DNA from: Siphonodentalium dalli
Taxonomy: Eukaryota > Mollusca > Scaphopoda > Gadilida > Siphonodentaliidae
Direction of reading: 5' to 3'
Assembly (NCBI GenBank): GCA_032622095.1
Contig: CP136068.1
Span: 138,205,989-138,269,988, forward strand
Length of the DNA stretch: 64,000 bases
Shown in pieces: positions 10,860 to 24,235 of the stretch. The translations under genes were made by a program, and so were the position numbers. The notes beneath the pieces were generated by a model that was given only the letters and a program-made list of their open reading frames with translations, did no database searches and had not been told where the DNA came from. Every line of letters starts with the position of its first letter. Position 1 is the stretch's first letter.

Positions 10860-13800
10860 AGTGGTGTATGTGTAAAACAAGAGTAGATATTTGTGCTGTT
10901 TATGTATATATGGAGTGACTGTATGGTCATATCTGACATGCACAGGTGTACCTTGGGTGGCTGTATTGCCATGGCTGGGTGTATATGTATACATTTGTTG
11001 ACGGTATGATCATGGATGGGGTATGGATAAATAAGGAGCAGTTGTATGCTTACGAGCAATGTGTATAGCTGTACGTGGAATTCATGCATGATCATGATTG
11101 TATGTATAGCTGGTTGGTCATTGGCTGGCGTGTGAGTAGATATGGAGTGCCATTGTGGTATGGGTGTATATGGCATGTCTATGATTTATTTCTGTTGCTG
11201 ATATATTGTCATTTGTGGGTGTATATGTATACAGGGAGTAGATGTATGGTCATGGCTGGGGTTTATGAGTATACAGCGAGTGGCTGAATTGTCATCGGTG
11301 ATGTGTATATGCAAGTCTTGGGTGTACAAATGACCATGTGTGAGGGGTATTGGTATATACATTCAACGGTAGGGTGTATATGAATACATGGAATGAATCT
11401 ATGGTCAAGTGCGGGGTGTGTATGTATATCGAGAGTGGCTATATGGCAATGTGTATGACAAATATGCATACAGGGAGTGACCATATGGCCAATGGTCGAG
11501 TGAATGTGTACACAAGGTGTGACTGTATGGTCACAACTGTGGTGTATGAGTATATAGTGTGTGGCTGAATTATCATGGGTGAGGTGTATTTGCCAAGTAT
11601 GGAGTGCACGAATGGCCATGTGTACAGTGTATAAGTATATATTGAAGTGCTATATCGCCATGGGTGTGGCGAATATGTACATGTATACAGGACGTGACGG
11701 TATGGCCAAGTGGTGGAGTGAATATGTATACACGGAGTATATATTGAAGGGCTGTATCGCCATGGGTGTGGCGAATAGGTACATGTATACAGGAAGTGAG
11801 GGTATGGCCAAATGGTGGAGTGAATAGGTATACATGGAGTGACTGTATGGTAATACATTTGGTGTATGATTGTCATGGTGATGTTTATATTCAAGCCTGT
11901 AGTGTATGAATGGCCGTATGTGGGGTAATTGTATATATAGAAGGGCTGTATGGCCATTGGTGGTGTATATATATAATTGGAGTGACTCTATGGTTATGGG
12001 TGTGGTGTATATGTATATCTTGAGTGACTATATGGCCATGGGTGTGGCGACTAGGTATACACGGAGTGACCTTTGTCCAACGGTGGAGTGAATAGGTATA
12101 CAGTGAGTGACTGTGTGGCAAACAAATTGGTGCATGATTGTAATGGGTGAGGTGTATAATTATTCAAGCCTGGAGTGTATGAATGGCCGATTATGCAGGG
12201 TGTATATATATACTTGGAGTGACTCTATGGTTATGGGTGTGGTGTATATGTATATCTTGAGTGGTTATATGGCCATGGGTGTGGTGACTAGGTATACAGG
12301 GAGTGACATTTTTCCACTGGTGGAGTGAATATGTATACAATGAGTGACTGTGTGGCAAACAAATTGGTGCATGATTGTCATTGTTGAGGTGTATATTCAA
12401 GCCTGGAGTGTATGAATGGCCGAGTGTGCGGGGTATATATATATACTTGGAGTGGGTGTGGTGTATATGTATATACAAATGGCCATGTGTGAGGGGTATT
12501 GGTATATAAATTCAATGGTAGTGTGTATATGTATACCTTGAGTGAATCTATGGTCAAGTGCGGGGTGTGTATGTATATCGTGAGTGGCTATATGGCCATG
12601 TGCATGACAAATATTTATATAGAGAGTGACCATATGGCAAATGGTGGAGTGAATGTGTACACAAGGTGTGACTGTATGGTAAAATAAATTGGTGTATGAT
12701 TGTCATGGGTGAGGTGTATATTCAAGCCTGGAGTGTATGAATGGCCGATTGTGCGGGGTATTGGTATATATATAGAAGGGCTGTATGGCCATTGTCGGGG
12801 CGTATATATATACTTGGAGTGACCCTATGGTTATGGGTGTGGTGTATATGTATATCTTGAGTGGCTATATGGCCATGGTATTGTGGCTAGGTATACAGGG
12901 AGTGACCTTTGGCAAAAGGTTGAGTGAATAGGTATACCAGGAGTGACTGTATGGTAATACATTTGGTGTATGATTGTCATGGGTGAGATGTCTATTCAAG
13001 CCTGGAGTGTATGAATGGCCGAGTTTGCGGGGTAATGGTATCTATATAAGGACTTTATGGCCATTAGTGGGGTGTATATACACACTTGGGAGTGAATCTA
13101 TGGTTATGTGTGTGGTGTATGTGCATATCTTGGGTGGTTATATGGCCATGGGTGAATGTATGGTCAATGGTGGAGTGATTAGGTATGCAAGGAGTGACTG
13201 TGTGGTAACAAATGGGGTGCATGATTGTCATGGATGAGGCGTATATTCAAGCCTGGAGTGTATGAATGGCTGAGTGTATTGGGCACTGGTGTATATATAG
13301 AAGGGTTGTATTGCCATTGGTTGTGTATATGTATAATTGGAGTGAATTTATGGTTATGTGTGTGGTGTATACTAGTATGTGTACCTTGAGTGGCTGTATG
13401 GCCATGGGTGTGGCAATCATGTATACAGGGAGTGACCGTATGGCCAATTGTGGAGTTAATAGGTATGCAAGGAGTGACTGTATGGTCATAAATGGGGTGT
13501 ATGATTGTCATGGATGAGGCGTATATTCAAGCCTGGAGTTCATGAATGGCTGAGTGTATGGGGCACTGGTGTATATATATCGAAGGGTTGTATTGCCATT
13601 GGTGGTGTATATGCATACTTGGAATAAATATATTGTTATGTGTGTGGTGTATACTAGTATACACCACACACATAACAATAGATTCACTCCAAGTATACAT
13701 ATACGTGTGGTGTATACTAGTATGTGTACCTTGAGTGGCTATATGGCCATGGGTGTGGCAAATAGGTATACAGGCGGTGACCGTATGGCCAATGGTGGAG

Positions 13801-14050
13801 TTCACAGGTATTCAAGAGTGACTTTATGGTCATAAATATGGTGTATGCTTGTCATGGGTGAGGTGCATATTCAAACCTGGAGTGTATGAATGGCCGATTG
13901 CAGGGTATTGGTATATATGAGAAGGGTTTTGTTGTCATTAATGATGTGTATACTATGTACACCTGGGGTGACTCTGGTCAGGAGTGGAGTGTGTGTATAT
14001 ATATATAGTTTGAGTGGCTATATGGTCATGGGTGTGGCCAATGTTATTGG
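10860..14050. repeat. Large degenerate minisatellite with higher-order repeats
   Basis: About 3.2 kb of short related units built from words such as GTATATGTATAC, GGAGTGACTGTATGG and CATGGGTGTGG. A marker word (TATTCAAGCCTGGAGTG) recurs near 11887, 12162, 12391, 12718, 12990, 13241, 13522 and 13871. This gives higher-order units of about 230-350 bp. A local inverted piece lies near 13650-13700. Open frames through it are repeat artefacts. Confidence 0.9.
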
Positions 14051-15177
14051 GTTTGCTAAAGGAATTTTCTGAGGAAAACACTGACGCACAGAGGGAAGAC
14101 CAACACATGGCGATATTATCGTTCAAACTTGACTTTGTCAAGTTGAGGTAAAAATGTATTGGAAATGAATAACTGCCATAAAAAAATACATGACCCGAAC
14201 TAGTAAAATACCCGAATGACTTCAATAGAGAGCAGTACTGCTTCATGAATATTAACAGAATGTTAGTTGTTTGCTCGAACATTGTAAGCATTAATTATGC
14301 AAGAACTGATATAAACAGGTGGACTTAGATGGTTTTAGGTCATATCTCCATCTAAATTCCTCAGCTGAACAACTATCTCTAATACTGTGTCCTAGATACA
14401 TTTGATTGCTCCATACTTGAGTGAATGGCCTGCATACCAACATTGTATTCATTTGGCTGGTTATTGAATTTAACTGTTGTTGCAAATGGCTACTCAATTT
14501 TCAGCACACAACTAACATTCTGTTAAAATTATTGAAGTAATGTTGCTCTCTATTAAATAGTCCTTCGAAGTTCGATCCTTTTACTGGGTCAGATCATATA
14601 CTGTTTATGGTATATATTCATTTCCAATATTTGTTTATACTTGCGGAGAACCCTCCTCGAAATATTTCCCTTCTAAAAAATATGATTAAAGTCATCTTTT
14701 TGACATTTTTATTGTAATATGCTTGATGTGATCTCAGGCAGCATAGATTCCTTCATGTGGTTTAACAATTAACTATATTTCTGTGTATGTCCGTCTGGAC
14801 TTTCCACTTCCTGAGATAGCTCAGGTGTGGAAACCCCTTAAGTCGGGTTTGATCGTGACTTTTGTATTTGCATAAATGCAGCGCTCATCAGATTGCCAAC
14901 TGTAAGCTTTTGCTTTTTCAACTGTTCCCAAATAGTTAATGTCATTGACACGGGAACTATATTTTATCTGGATATAGACCCATCATCTAGGCATCCCCTC
15001 TACAAGGTTTTCGCTATAGCCAAGAAACATTTAAAGGCAAAATATCGTGCTTTAGTTAAAAAGTCACAAATTGTGTTTATATTGTTCTGATTGTATCTCA
15101 AGGGTAATGTATCATGAGTCATGTATTACCACAAATACTATAACAAGTAGTAATTAAAATGTGGTTATATATATATT
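14051..15177. other. No gene recognised
   Basis: AT-rich DNA after the end of the minisatellite. The small open frames on both strands do not resemble known proteins. No inverted ends or tandem structure was noticed. Confidence 0.4.
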
Positions 15178-15365
15178 AAAGGTACTCAATCCGATCAGAG
15201 GGTCCCCATCTCAACAGATTCCAACAACAACAAAATGTTATCAAAGGTCACTTTAGTTATCTTATCAGAATCGATTAATTATCCAAAAATAATGCTAACG
15301 ACTGTGAACTATCGTATATAATTGCCCAAAATGTGTTGTATAGCAACATTGTGTTCAATGTAATT
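15178..15365. repeat. Dispersed repeat, copy 2 of 2
   Basis: Collinear, diverged match to 8085-8275. Confidence 0.7.
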
Positions 15366-15424
15366 TAGTATCGAGAGTATGTCGGTCGGCTTTTTCGGTA
15401 AACTTCTGGGACAGAAACAATAAT

Positions 15425-15965
15425 AATAACCTAAATAATGGCCGCAGCTCGGAAGCATTCACCATAATCAATCTTGGAATTAATATGTAGCATCAACATC
15501 CCAGCAGTACAGTTGGTCATATAGCACGAATTTGTTTCCGTAGCTTTTAGGTTATAGAACACATTGGCGATGAAATTAAATTTTTATAATGATATGATCA
15601 CACCCCTTATGATTTTCCTACCACCACGCGAACGCGCCTCTTTGTTATAATCACTAATTTCGCGGTAGGCATGTCCATTTTTGATACCCATTTACGATAA
15701 TTTATAAAATTTTATGTTGAGTCACTTACACATTCAAGCAACAACGCTCTTTAACAGAGCTCACGCTAACTTAATGGTATGGCCCAGCTCAGAACCATTC
15801 AACATAATCTATCTTGGAATTAAGATATAATATCCACACCCCAACAGTACAGTTGGTTATATAAAACGAATTTGTTTCCGTGACTTTTAGGGGATAGCAT
15901 ATATTGATGCATGATATTGAATTTTTATAATAATATAAACGCAACTCCACCCTAGGATTTCGCTA
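15425..15965. repeat. Two diverged copies of a ~200-bp repeat
   Basis: 15433-15640 and 15778-15965 align through ATCTTGGAATTAA, CAGTACAGTTGGT, ACGAATTTGTTTCCGT, CTTTTAGG and TACCACCACG. The copies are offset by about 345 bp. Confidence 0.7.
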
Positions 15966-16480
15966 CCACCACGTGAACGCAGTCCAATTGATCAGTCTCA
16001 GATACACATAAAAACACTCGAAAACTCATCAGAACTCCTTAAGTGATAAGCATATTTACTCGGCGTTTGGTCCCATCTTCATCTGTGCCGTTAGCATCTT
16101 TCTGGACCGACCAGAAATTAAAAACGATATTGAAAACGACACGGATTTTTTTTAATTCTGTCTAATCCTATGCTTCATTGACAGATTCAACTATATACCG
16201 GCATTTATTTTGGAAGCGTGGAAGTCCAGGAACTATACTAGTGAATGGATGTTCTCGAAAATTTGAGTGAGCAAAAGCAAAAACACCATTGAAAAAATTC
16301 GCCAAAATAAAATTAATGGTTTGATCTGGGAAAACTGATTGACAGCTGGTGGATAAATACTCCTGCTTCGTGTGGACATACTCATACGATGCTCGATGTC
16401 TGTTTTACGATGAGAAACAAACATATCCCCATATCATATACGTGAAAATGACTCTCCCATTTCCTCGGCTTTGGCGATAC
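15966..16480. other. No gene recognised
   Basis: Unremarkable AT-rich DNA leading into the 35-bp minisatellite. A 19-bp direct repeat (CCTCGGCTTTGGCGATACC) occurs twice near 16463-16500. Confidence 0.4.
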
Positions 16481-16506
16481 CCTCGGCTTTGGCGATACCA
16501 CGTACA

Positions 16507-16590
16507 CGAGGGTGATCATTTGCAACACGAATCGCGAAAATCACCATCATTTGTATCACATAGGAATCGCGGAAATCACCATCATTTGTA
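16507..16590. repeat. 35-bp minisatellite, left of the outer Polinton
   Basis: Partial units of TTTGTATCACATAGGAATCG followed by CGAAAATCACCATCA. The same array continues at 58394, so the outer element inserted into it. The last six bases (TTTGTA) are the left copy of the target duplication. Confidence 0.85.
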
Positions 16591-17515
16591 AGTAGTAAGG
16601 GAGGCTCGTTAGATCCACATCTAAAAATAGATTTTTTGGGTCTAAAATTGTTTGTACTAAAATATTCCCAAATTTTTTTTTCAAAACCCAAATTTTTTTT
16701 CTCAAAATTTTCAAAAAAAAAAAGTTTTAATCTCAAAAATTTATAATGAGTTTTCGATTTCGGATAATCTCGGTATTAAATTTTTTTAAATTATTTGCGT
16801 GTAATATCTTTTGTTATTTTTGTTCAACCAAATTTTAAATATTTTTCATGAAATAGCTTTATACCAATTATATGTGTATGGACAGGTCCGAGTCGCTGTA
16901 ATTTTGGACATTGTCACCATCGGTATGAATGCATACATTCCAGTGTTTATCAATCAGACACAACCCATACATCATATAATTGTCATACCTGAAATAATTT
17001 GACACCATTACTGTTACATGAATAATAGAGAGCGTTTATTCTTTACTTCTCTATCACGATGAAGTTATTGAGTATATGACAGGTGTGCATTATCGCGAAT
17101 TATTGGAAGTATTGAGATGTAATATGTTGAATCATGAGCGGACGAAGAGGGTAATGCGAAATTACCACCCTCAGAATGAACTGACATATTCGATGGAACA
17201 AATTTTTCAAGTATGTTCACATAATCACACGCGACATTGTGGGTAACAATGTCGAAAATAGTCGCACCTTGGTTTACCAAATGACTTCTATTATATCCCG
17301 TTGACAGTTATATGTGGTCCAATTATCGATATCTTGTCTGAACAACATTAGTTGTTTAACGGGTTATTATCACGTAAGGTTGATAAACTGTGTCATTGTT
17401 AGCATTAACGCGATAATTAGTTATGCAAAAAATATGCATACATAATACGTCCAGGTCATGAGACACTCAATAATTGAAGTTACTTCGGTGTCATTGTTAT
17501 AACAACATTACGTAA
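16591..17515. repeat. Outer Polinton left inverted repeat (main part)
   Basis: Matches the inverse of 57415-58393 almost base for base, including an A/T-rich CAAAACCC stretch, a GAATGCATACATTCCAGTG block and an AATAGAGAGCGTTTATT motif at 17024. The repeat is broken at 17515 by a 4.5-kb insertion and resumes at 21994. Confidence 0.9.
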
Positions 17516-18730
17516 CTAGAGGTCAGATTCCATGGAATCAGATATACTTCCATGGTAACCCATCCCATCCCATGTGAGTGTTATGCGTATATGTGTATTC
17601 CTCTTCATGCGAATGCATATTGGTGCTTATTGGTCCGATGGTGGACTTGCATTGACATTTCTAAATAATAAATATACTCCAAAGGTTTATGTCATGATGA
17701 TTAATGACTGTCTAATGCATCATGGTCCTGACCAACTGAGTCACCATTCACCCAGCCAATCAGTTCATTTGTATTCAGTAGGGATACATTTTATGGCTAA
17801 TTATAACCGCCCCCCCTGGATGCCCAAATCCTGTTTAACTGTCACGAAATTTGGTGTGCCTGATTATAGAGTAATGGGCATGTATATATATCAAAAGGGT
17901 GCAAATCATATTAATGTAAAATAACTCCGTTATATCGCATTTAGTGGATACTACTTTCAGTTTCGGATTCAGAATTGTTCGTTTTAATGGAAGAGGAAAG
18001 ACCGCTTATCAATTAATTCAGAGGGTCATCGCCACACTATACCCATTAACGTTTTTGTTATAGAGTTAACAGTAATCAAGATATAACTATATCACACTCG
18101 ACAATGTCATCTGAGTGCTTACCCGTCCGTTTTAAAACTAATGGTGATCGTATATATACTACAAAACACATACAATGTTCAAAATATAAAACACTAGATT
18201 GAGTAGATTCGCGATTTTCCATTGTTTCGCGCTCTCCTCGGGCAGGTTACTTTCATGGTAGAGCAGTAAATCTTTGGGGGCGTATCTATGGTATATCGTT
18301 TAGCCTGCTCGTGCATTAGCTAGCTCCTTGATAAACCCGTTTGAATTTGGCATCAAGAATAGTGCGGTTGAATTTGAGTAATATATTTCACCCGTTAACA
18401 ATGTTACGCGCTACCAGGATTAAACGGTCCACTCTAAAACTTATACAATCGTTCGAAAATTGCACCTGGATACTGCTGACCACGTCAACAAACTTTTGTC
18501 TCAAAGTTTGATTTTTAAAGTAATTTTCCACATTTGTTTCCGGTGGAATTTGTCAAGTCTGAACCCACCCGACGCAAGCTCTCCGCTGAGCATACATCTT
18601 GGAGGCGTACATACAGTATACCGACGTACATGCTCCTGCATTAAACTAGATCTTTATTAGCACGTTTGGATTTGGGGCTACAATTAGGTTAGTGATAGAC
18701 TACTTAAGTATAAATATTTATATTATACTA

Positions 18731-19145
18731 GCAGGGCGACCCGACTTCGTCCGTGCTGTTTTCCCTATTGACAATATTGAAGGTCAAGGTCAGGTCGGGG
18801 TCTCGATTTGACCCGTGTAAAACATTCCCACGACAAAATTACCCCTAGGTATCAATTTCATCAAAATCCCGTCCAAAGGCGCGATTTGACCTTGAATTGA
18901 CCATTTTAAAGGTCAAGGTCAGGTCGGGGACACAAGTTTACCGGTCCAAAAAACGTACCAATAGGTATCAAATTTCGTGGAAATCCATCCGTTTTACACG
19001 ATTTGACATTGAATTGACCATTTTTAAAGTCATGGCCAGGTCGGGGTCAAAAACACTCCCCGGACAAAATGATCCCTAGATATCAAATTTCGTCGAAATC
19101 CGTCCGGCAGTTTTCCCGGCCATACCTAACAGACAAACAGACAGA
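18731..19145 (+). repeat. Interspersed repeat with ~120-bp internal units and CAGACAAACAGACAG tail
   Basis: Begins ACTAGCAGGGCGACCCGACT, then three units carrying AAGGTCAGGTCGGGG (near 18782, 18911 and 19030), each followed by an ATCAAATTTCG/ATCCGTCC-type segment. It ends in CAGACAAACAGACAG. The organisation matches the 35056-35602 insertion in reverse, so both probably belong to one superfamily (non-LTR or Helentron-like; unresolved). Confidence 0.55.
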
Positions 19146-19625
19146 AGTCCCAAAATATGTAGTAGAGAGCGTTGTCACGAGTAAACCGATCCATCTGAAA
19201 ATTCGAAAATGGCACTTTAGATGCGCGCGAAAACTACCCGTCAGATGTACTCGTCAAAATGTTTCTATCTCGATGTTTGAATTTTGCCCCTTTGCGATAT
19301 TCGGTGGAATTTACCAAAAGTCTCAACCCACCCCATCTTGCATTCTCCGTTGGGTAGGTTACTTTTAAAGTATAGCTGTCAAGATTTGGGGGGGGGGGGG
19401 GGGCGTGAATAGAATATCCAAATGTACCTGCTACGGCATTACCTTGCTCTTTAATTAGCCCGTTTGGATTTGGTGGGAAGAATATGTGCATTTTCCCGTT
19501 CCCCGTATAGCGGAAAGGGGTATATATAGTCACGCATTTCAATCAGTTTGGATATAAAGTTTAAATATACACAGTTATATGCCTATATATTTAATACTAA
19601 TATATTTTCTTATAAATTAACAGCG

Positions 19626-19705
19626 CAGTGCGTAGCCGAGTGGTGAGAGTGTCAAACCTTCAGTTTGTGTTTTATTGCGACGTGAGTTCGAATCCCGTCA
19701 AATTA
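19626..19705 (+). repeat. tRNA-like segment (SINE head or tRNA pseudogene)
   Basis: TAGCCGAGTGGTGAGAG fits an internal A box and GAGTTCGAATCCC fits a B box, about 45 bases apart. A flanking acceptor-type stem is poor. This looks like a tRNA-derived SINE head or a tRNA pseudogene rather than a working tRNA. Confidence 0.5.
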
Positions 19706-21753
19706 TCTACTATCTTTTTGTTTTATTTTTAACATGTTTTTGTGTATTTTAATCATCAAATACGAATAATACCAAACTAAAGATCATGTACAGATGCTTT
19801 TTATATTCGATAAATAACTAGAATATAAACGTCGATGTGTTATTGAATCGGATATAAAACAATAAACACGTGGGTCGGTTTTCGCATATATAACATGAAG
19901 CGCGCTTAATGAACGTTCGTTCCGAAGAATATAATGAGCGATTAACAACAACACACAAATAGTTTGAACGTAATCGAACAGAAAAGAGCGTTCTCTATAA
20001 GTAGATTCCTTTATGGTAGGAATAATGAGCGGTTGTTTCCCGTTTGCTTTTTGACAAGACTTAAATGACGGAGTACGAAACTATCAGTGGTGTTTTATTT
20101 TGCGAAAGTATAAAAGGAGTCATTTCCAATTCGGCGCACATATACTAACGGAAAGAATTGAATGTCTATCAGCAGTATACTACGGTTTATAACAATATAC
20201 AAATTGTTCTTACGAAACTGATGATGTTTGCATGTTTCTATGTGTTTATCGTTGTTATCGCAAATGGAATAATTGGCTATACGTCGTCATTACGTTAGTA
20301 GAAATATACACCATATAACGAAGGCTTGTGTGATCAAATTAATGTAATGTTTGTATTTTGTTTGGTTGTATATGATATGCAATGCGTTGAAGATGCGAAA
20401 GAAAATACAAAAGTGAAATGCACGCACGCAGATAGCTCATGACACACTGTACACTATAAAATGATAATTTACCACACACCATGGGCTACACAATTTACGA
20501 ATAGGTGGGTTTATATTAAAATCCAAGTTATTTGCTTTATAACGGCTCGATATGAACTCATACCAATATACCACTCTGAAAATGATTGTTGGAATTCGAT
20601 GGGCGTTTTATCGGTTCTCAGGTAGAGGATTGAGACTGGCCCGCGGTAAGACGGGTGTATTCGAATGGGAGGCAGGTTCCATCCCAGGGGGGATGGGGTA
20701 GCCGGAGGAAGGAGGAAGGAGAGAGGGGAGTGACAAATTTTTGGCGTATATATAGATAATATATATTATATATATAAGCGGAATTATTTTGAAGAGCTCT
20801 TTTCACTTGACTGAGAAAAAAATAATGTTCTAAGTCCAAAAGATTTTGTTGAAATATTGGAGCCTTTTTCAAAAAGTGAAAACAAAATGAACGACTTTTC
20901 TGGAACAGGGCGATTTCGATCCGTTTTGGACTCTGGATTCCCCAAAAGTTATCTCCGTTTCGCGTGTAGCATAATATGACTTTTATGAATAAGTAACGGA
21001 TAGTTTGGGGAATGAGATGTGAGCTTGTACAACATTCGTTCATAGTTCGCGAATTACATTTGGATAGACATATTTCTGTTATATCCCAAATTTCATATGA
21101 TTCGGAGAAGAATTAAAAATTGGTACCGCAGACCACCCCTCCCCTGACCCACAATACTGGACCGACACTTGCAAACTTTGAGGGCCCGTAACTCTTGCAT
21201 TTCTTCTCGGATTACAAAAATCCTTTCCGGTATGGGTTTGTTTTCGTTCATGGAATCTACATACTTAAATAGATGAATGTCAATACAAAAAAAAAATTGC
21301 GAAAATTTTGCCCCCACCCCAGTGTAAAAATATATGGCCAACCCTGTCAAATTTTCTTCTTCGGACTAAGCTGACAACGGTCAACACGACTACAAAAACC
21401 AAATACAGTTATCTGGAATGATACGGGAGGACAACAGAGTACAATAAAATAGAGGTTTGCCAACTATGGGCGGTAACTCTTCAGGGAAAGCGCGGACTCA
21501 AGTTTTTATGCCCGTGGGCAGTAGTGCATATCGAGATGTGCATACGGTCTAATTTTCGATGCTCTGCTTCTTATAATTTCCGAGATAATAAACTGACATT
21601 TTTTCAAATAAAGGGAGATAACTCCTCGGTGAAAGCGCGGACAAAATCGTTATGGGCCATAGGCATAGAAGTCATGTACCCCAACCTACTTACCAAGTTT
21701 TAGTGTCCTACTTCTTGTACTTTTCGAGTAATAGTGGTTACAAAAGTGTCAAG

Positions 21754-21788
<35 letters not shown>

Positions 21789-21999
21789 TGAAAAATAATC
21801 GCAAAAGGGCAATAACTCCGCCAAGAAACATTGGGCGGAAATCCGGATACCATTATATGTAGTAAACCTTCGATGCCTACATTCGCTAGAGATTTCGCGT
21901 TCCTACTGCAATCAGTTTCTGATTATTTCGAAATAAACGGTAAACGACCTCAGTAGAAAAACAATATACTTCCTTGGTTACACCATGGAAGTATAATAA

Positions 22000-22642
22000 C
22001 CACTTATCTCCCCACATTCATACTTACACTCATAGATATTTGTATACCAAAACTCCATAACATAGTTAGCACCGATGAGGCAACATTATATCACTGCTAT
22101 TGTATCATTTTACAGCTATGAGTGTTTCGACTCGTTTGACATTAGCTCCCCCTCGCGTATGAAACTCTGCTAATTTTATTAATCGATGTTTAGAAATAGC
22201 TCTATACTAATTGCATGTGTGTAGCTGTTCATTATTCTCGAGAACTGGAGTTGGATGCCGAATATGGATATCTCATGGATAGCGGATATTTATCAGAAGA
22301 AAATGTCTGACTGTGACTGGTAGCTTTAGTAACGTTGTTGTTTGAATTGTATAATGTTATATTGATTATAACGTAAGGTTGATAAACTGTGTCATTGTTA
22401 GCATTAACGCGATAATTAGTTATCCAAAAAATATTACGTAATGTTGTTATAACAATGACACCTGTATCTTCACCGAAGATATTCGTTCCGCCCATAGCCT
22501 CTTCAACCTACACGTTCTCTTCCATCAACATTATCAGACCACGCTTTTGACCCATATAAAGCTGGTCTACACACGCCTTCCATAACAAATGTTTACTTAT
22601 GATGTATATAAGAACTGTATAGCTACTAATAAATAGGACACA
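22000..22642. other. End of outer left inverted repeat and leader of the ATPase gene
   Basis: 21994-22030 is the remainder of the inverted repeat. 22370-22470 is a second, rearranged copy of the repeat segment GATAAACTGTGTCATTG through GTTATAACAATGACAC, so the end of this repeat has been scrambled. No gene is seen before the ATPase. Confidence 0.6.
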
Positions 22643-23293
22643 GTGAACAAAAACATATGGTCAACTAACCATAGCGCCATACCATTTGAACCTTGTTCTA
22701 GTATTTGCATCAATGGACCAACTGGTTCTGGTAAGACGAGATGGGTCTACAGATTCCTACAAAATCTTAGTGGAATGTATTCTAGAGATCCACCTAAGAA
22801 AATAATGTACTGTTACGGTATTTATCAAAATTTCTATGATGAAATTGAATCATCAATCGAAAATTTGGTCATGCATCAAGGATTACCTACCCAAACAGAA
22901 ATCGAAGAGTTTGCTGATGGTAAACATAATATGTTAATATTAGACGACTTGATGCATCGTATTATTGACCAAAAAGAGATTGAATTACTATTTACGCAGC
23001 AAACTCATCATCGCTGTCTTTCGGTGCTATTTATTTCACAAAATTTATACGCACAAGGCAAGGCTGCGAGAACTATAGCCTTAAACACAGGATATGGATC
23101 ACAAATTTCCACATTGGGTAGACAATTGTATCCCGGTAAATCTAAAGTACTCATTGATGCATACAAGGATTGTATGAAGAAACCATTTGCGTATCTTATA
23201 ATAGATATGTCCCCTCACACTGAGGATAAATACAGACTACGAACAGACGTATTTCCCAACCAAGACCCTATAATTTACGTACCTACTACGTAA
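22643..23293 (+). pseudogene. Packaging ATPase (FtsK/HerA, A32-like), outer copy, damaged
   Basis: The Walker A GPTGSGKTRWVYRFLQ and Walker B NMLILDDL motifs are intact and place it with the A32-like genome-packaging ATPases of Polintons. Compared with the inner copy, the start region has lost two bases, so its ATG is out of frame and the reading frame has no early ATG. An in-frame 27-bp deletion removes nine residues (LILFKNLRD) in the middle. I therefore call it a pseudogene. It heads the rightward gene block. Confidence 0.85.
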
Positions 23294-23332
23294 TAAGAAG
23301 GGGCAGTATCGGAGCTGAGTCGCGACGATAAA

Positions 23333-23656
23333 ATGAGTCGATTATTACGTAAGGAGTTGAATTTTGTCAGAATATTGACATCAACCCAATCAAGATCTCA
23401 ACGAAACGCATTATTGACATCGATAACTAATAATCAGTTGAAAGTTCTAGTTGAAATTACGGTCAATTTACTACATGAAATTTTAACAGTTACAGTTCAA
23501 CAAAAAGCTAAATTACGGCGATATAAATCATTTTATATATTCTTGGGTGATAAATCTGTGAGCTTGTTGAGGAAAAGAAAAAGTGTGAATAATCACTCAC
23601 CCGCCATTGCTTTGATGTTGAACATCGTTGAACCTAAATTGAAACAGTTTTTGTGA
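23333..23656 (+). CDS. Conserved small Polinton protein, 107 aa (candidate virion/core protein)
   Basis: A basic, helical protein with the pattern QRNALLTSITNNQLKVLVEI ... KLRRYK. I recognise this from short proteins found beside Polinton capsid genes, where it is thought to be a minor virion or core component; its function is not proven. Its stop overlaps the next start (TGATG). It is intact and nearly identical to the inner copy, which supports recent function. Confidence 0.7.
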   Translation: MSRLLRKELNFVRILTSTQSRSQRNALLTSITNNQLKVLVEITVNLLHEILTVTVQQKAKLRRYKSFYIFLGDKSVSLLRKRKSVNNHSPAIALMLNIVEPKLKQFL

Positions 23657-24235
23657 TGGAGTCTGTGAAGAAAACTGTTTTGATCCCGTATGAAAGATAT
23701 ATGATGTACACAGAAAAAAGTGAACACAAAAAAGTTTCATCGGAGCCTAATATTGAACACAGCGACATCTCGGCAAACAATAGTAGCCATTCCGATGAAA
23801 TGAATAAAGAAAAGGACCTGATGAATAATCAGATTGTTAATACAGTTCAAGCGACTGAACATCAGGAGGCAATTCAAAAATCAGGAGTTAACTCTTTACT
23901 TCCCATAAGCGTCCCTGGACGCTTTGCACTATTTTCCCCATAAGCGCCTGTGGACGCCTCGCAGCATATCCCTAGAAGCGCATAAGAGCGCGTTACCAGA
24001 CTTCCCCACAAGCGCCTTAGAGCGCCACACTAGGCCCAGACTGTACTAATGGGTTCGCCCCTATGCTCCCCGCTAGTTTCTAATAGAGACCGCCCGGTTA
24101 TGTCAACTCGTTATTTGCCTATCTAATAACAATAAACGTGGCACCGTGGGCATCGCGCGCGACAGATGCTGTGTTACTTGGGGTTTATATTGGGGACAGA
24201 CATCAGTGGTACCATTCTAAGTATTTACGAACAAT

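Larger units (their letters stand above)
17516..21993. mobile_element. 4.5-kb composite insertion in the outer left inverted repeat
   Basis: The repeat reads continuously as CGTAATAACC in the other three copies but here is split, with TAA at both junctions (17513-17515 and 21994-21996). Both ends carry an ACTTCCATGG-type word, but I find no clean terminal repeat. Contents: an unidentified open frame at 17574-17924, a CCCGAC-type interspersed repeat (18731-19145), a poly-G run near 19390, a tRNA-like segment (19626-19705), and at 21470-21900 pieces such as GGGAGATAACTCC and GGGCAATAACTCC of a kind common in mollusc DNA. It is probably several nested insertions. Confidence 0.6.

Noticed and set aside
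11263-13835. Multiple Tyr/His-rich open frames
   Set aside because: They repeat with the minisatellite units on both strands and in several frames, and have no start or domain logic.
19626-19705. A functional tRNA gene
   Set aside because: A and B boxes are present, but paired acceptor and anticodon stems could not be formed convincingly; it sits in composite repeat DNA.
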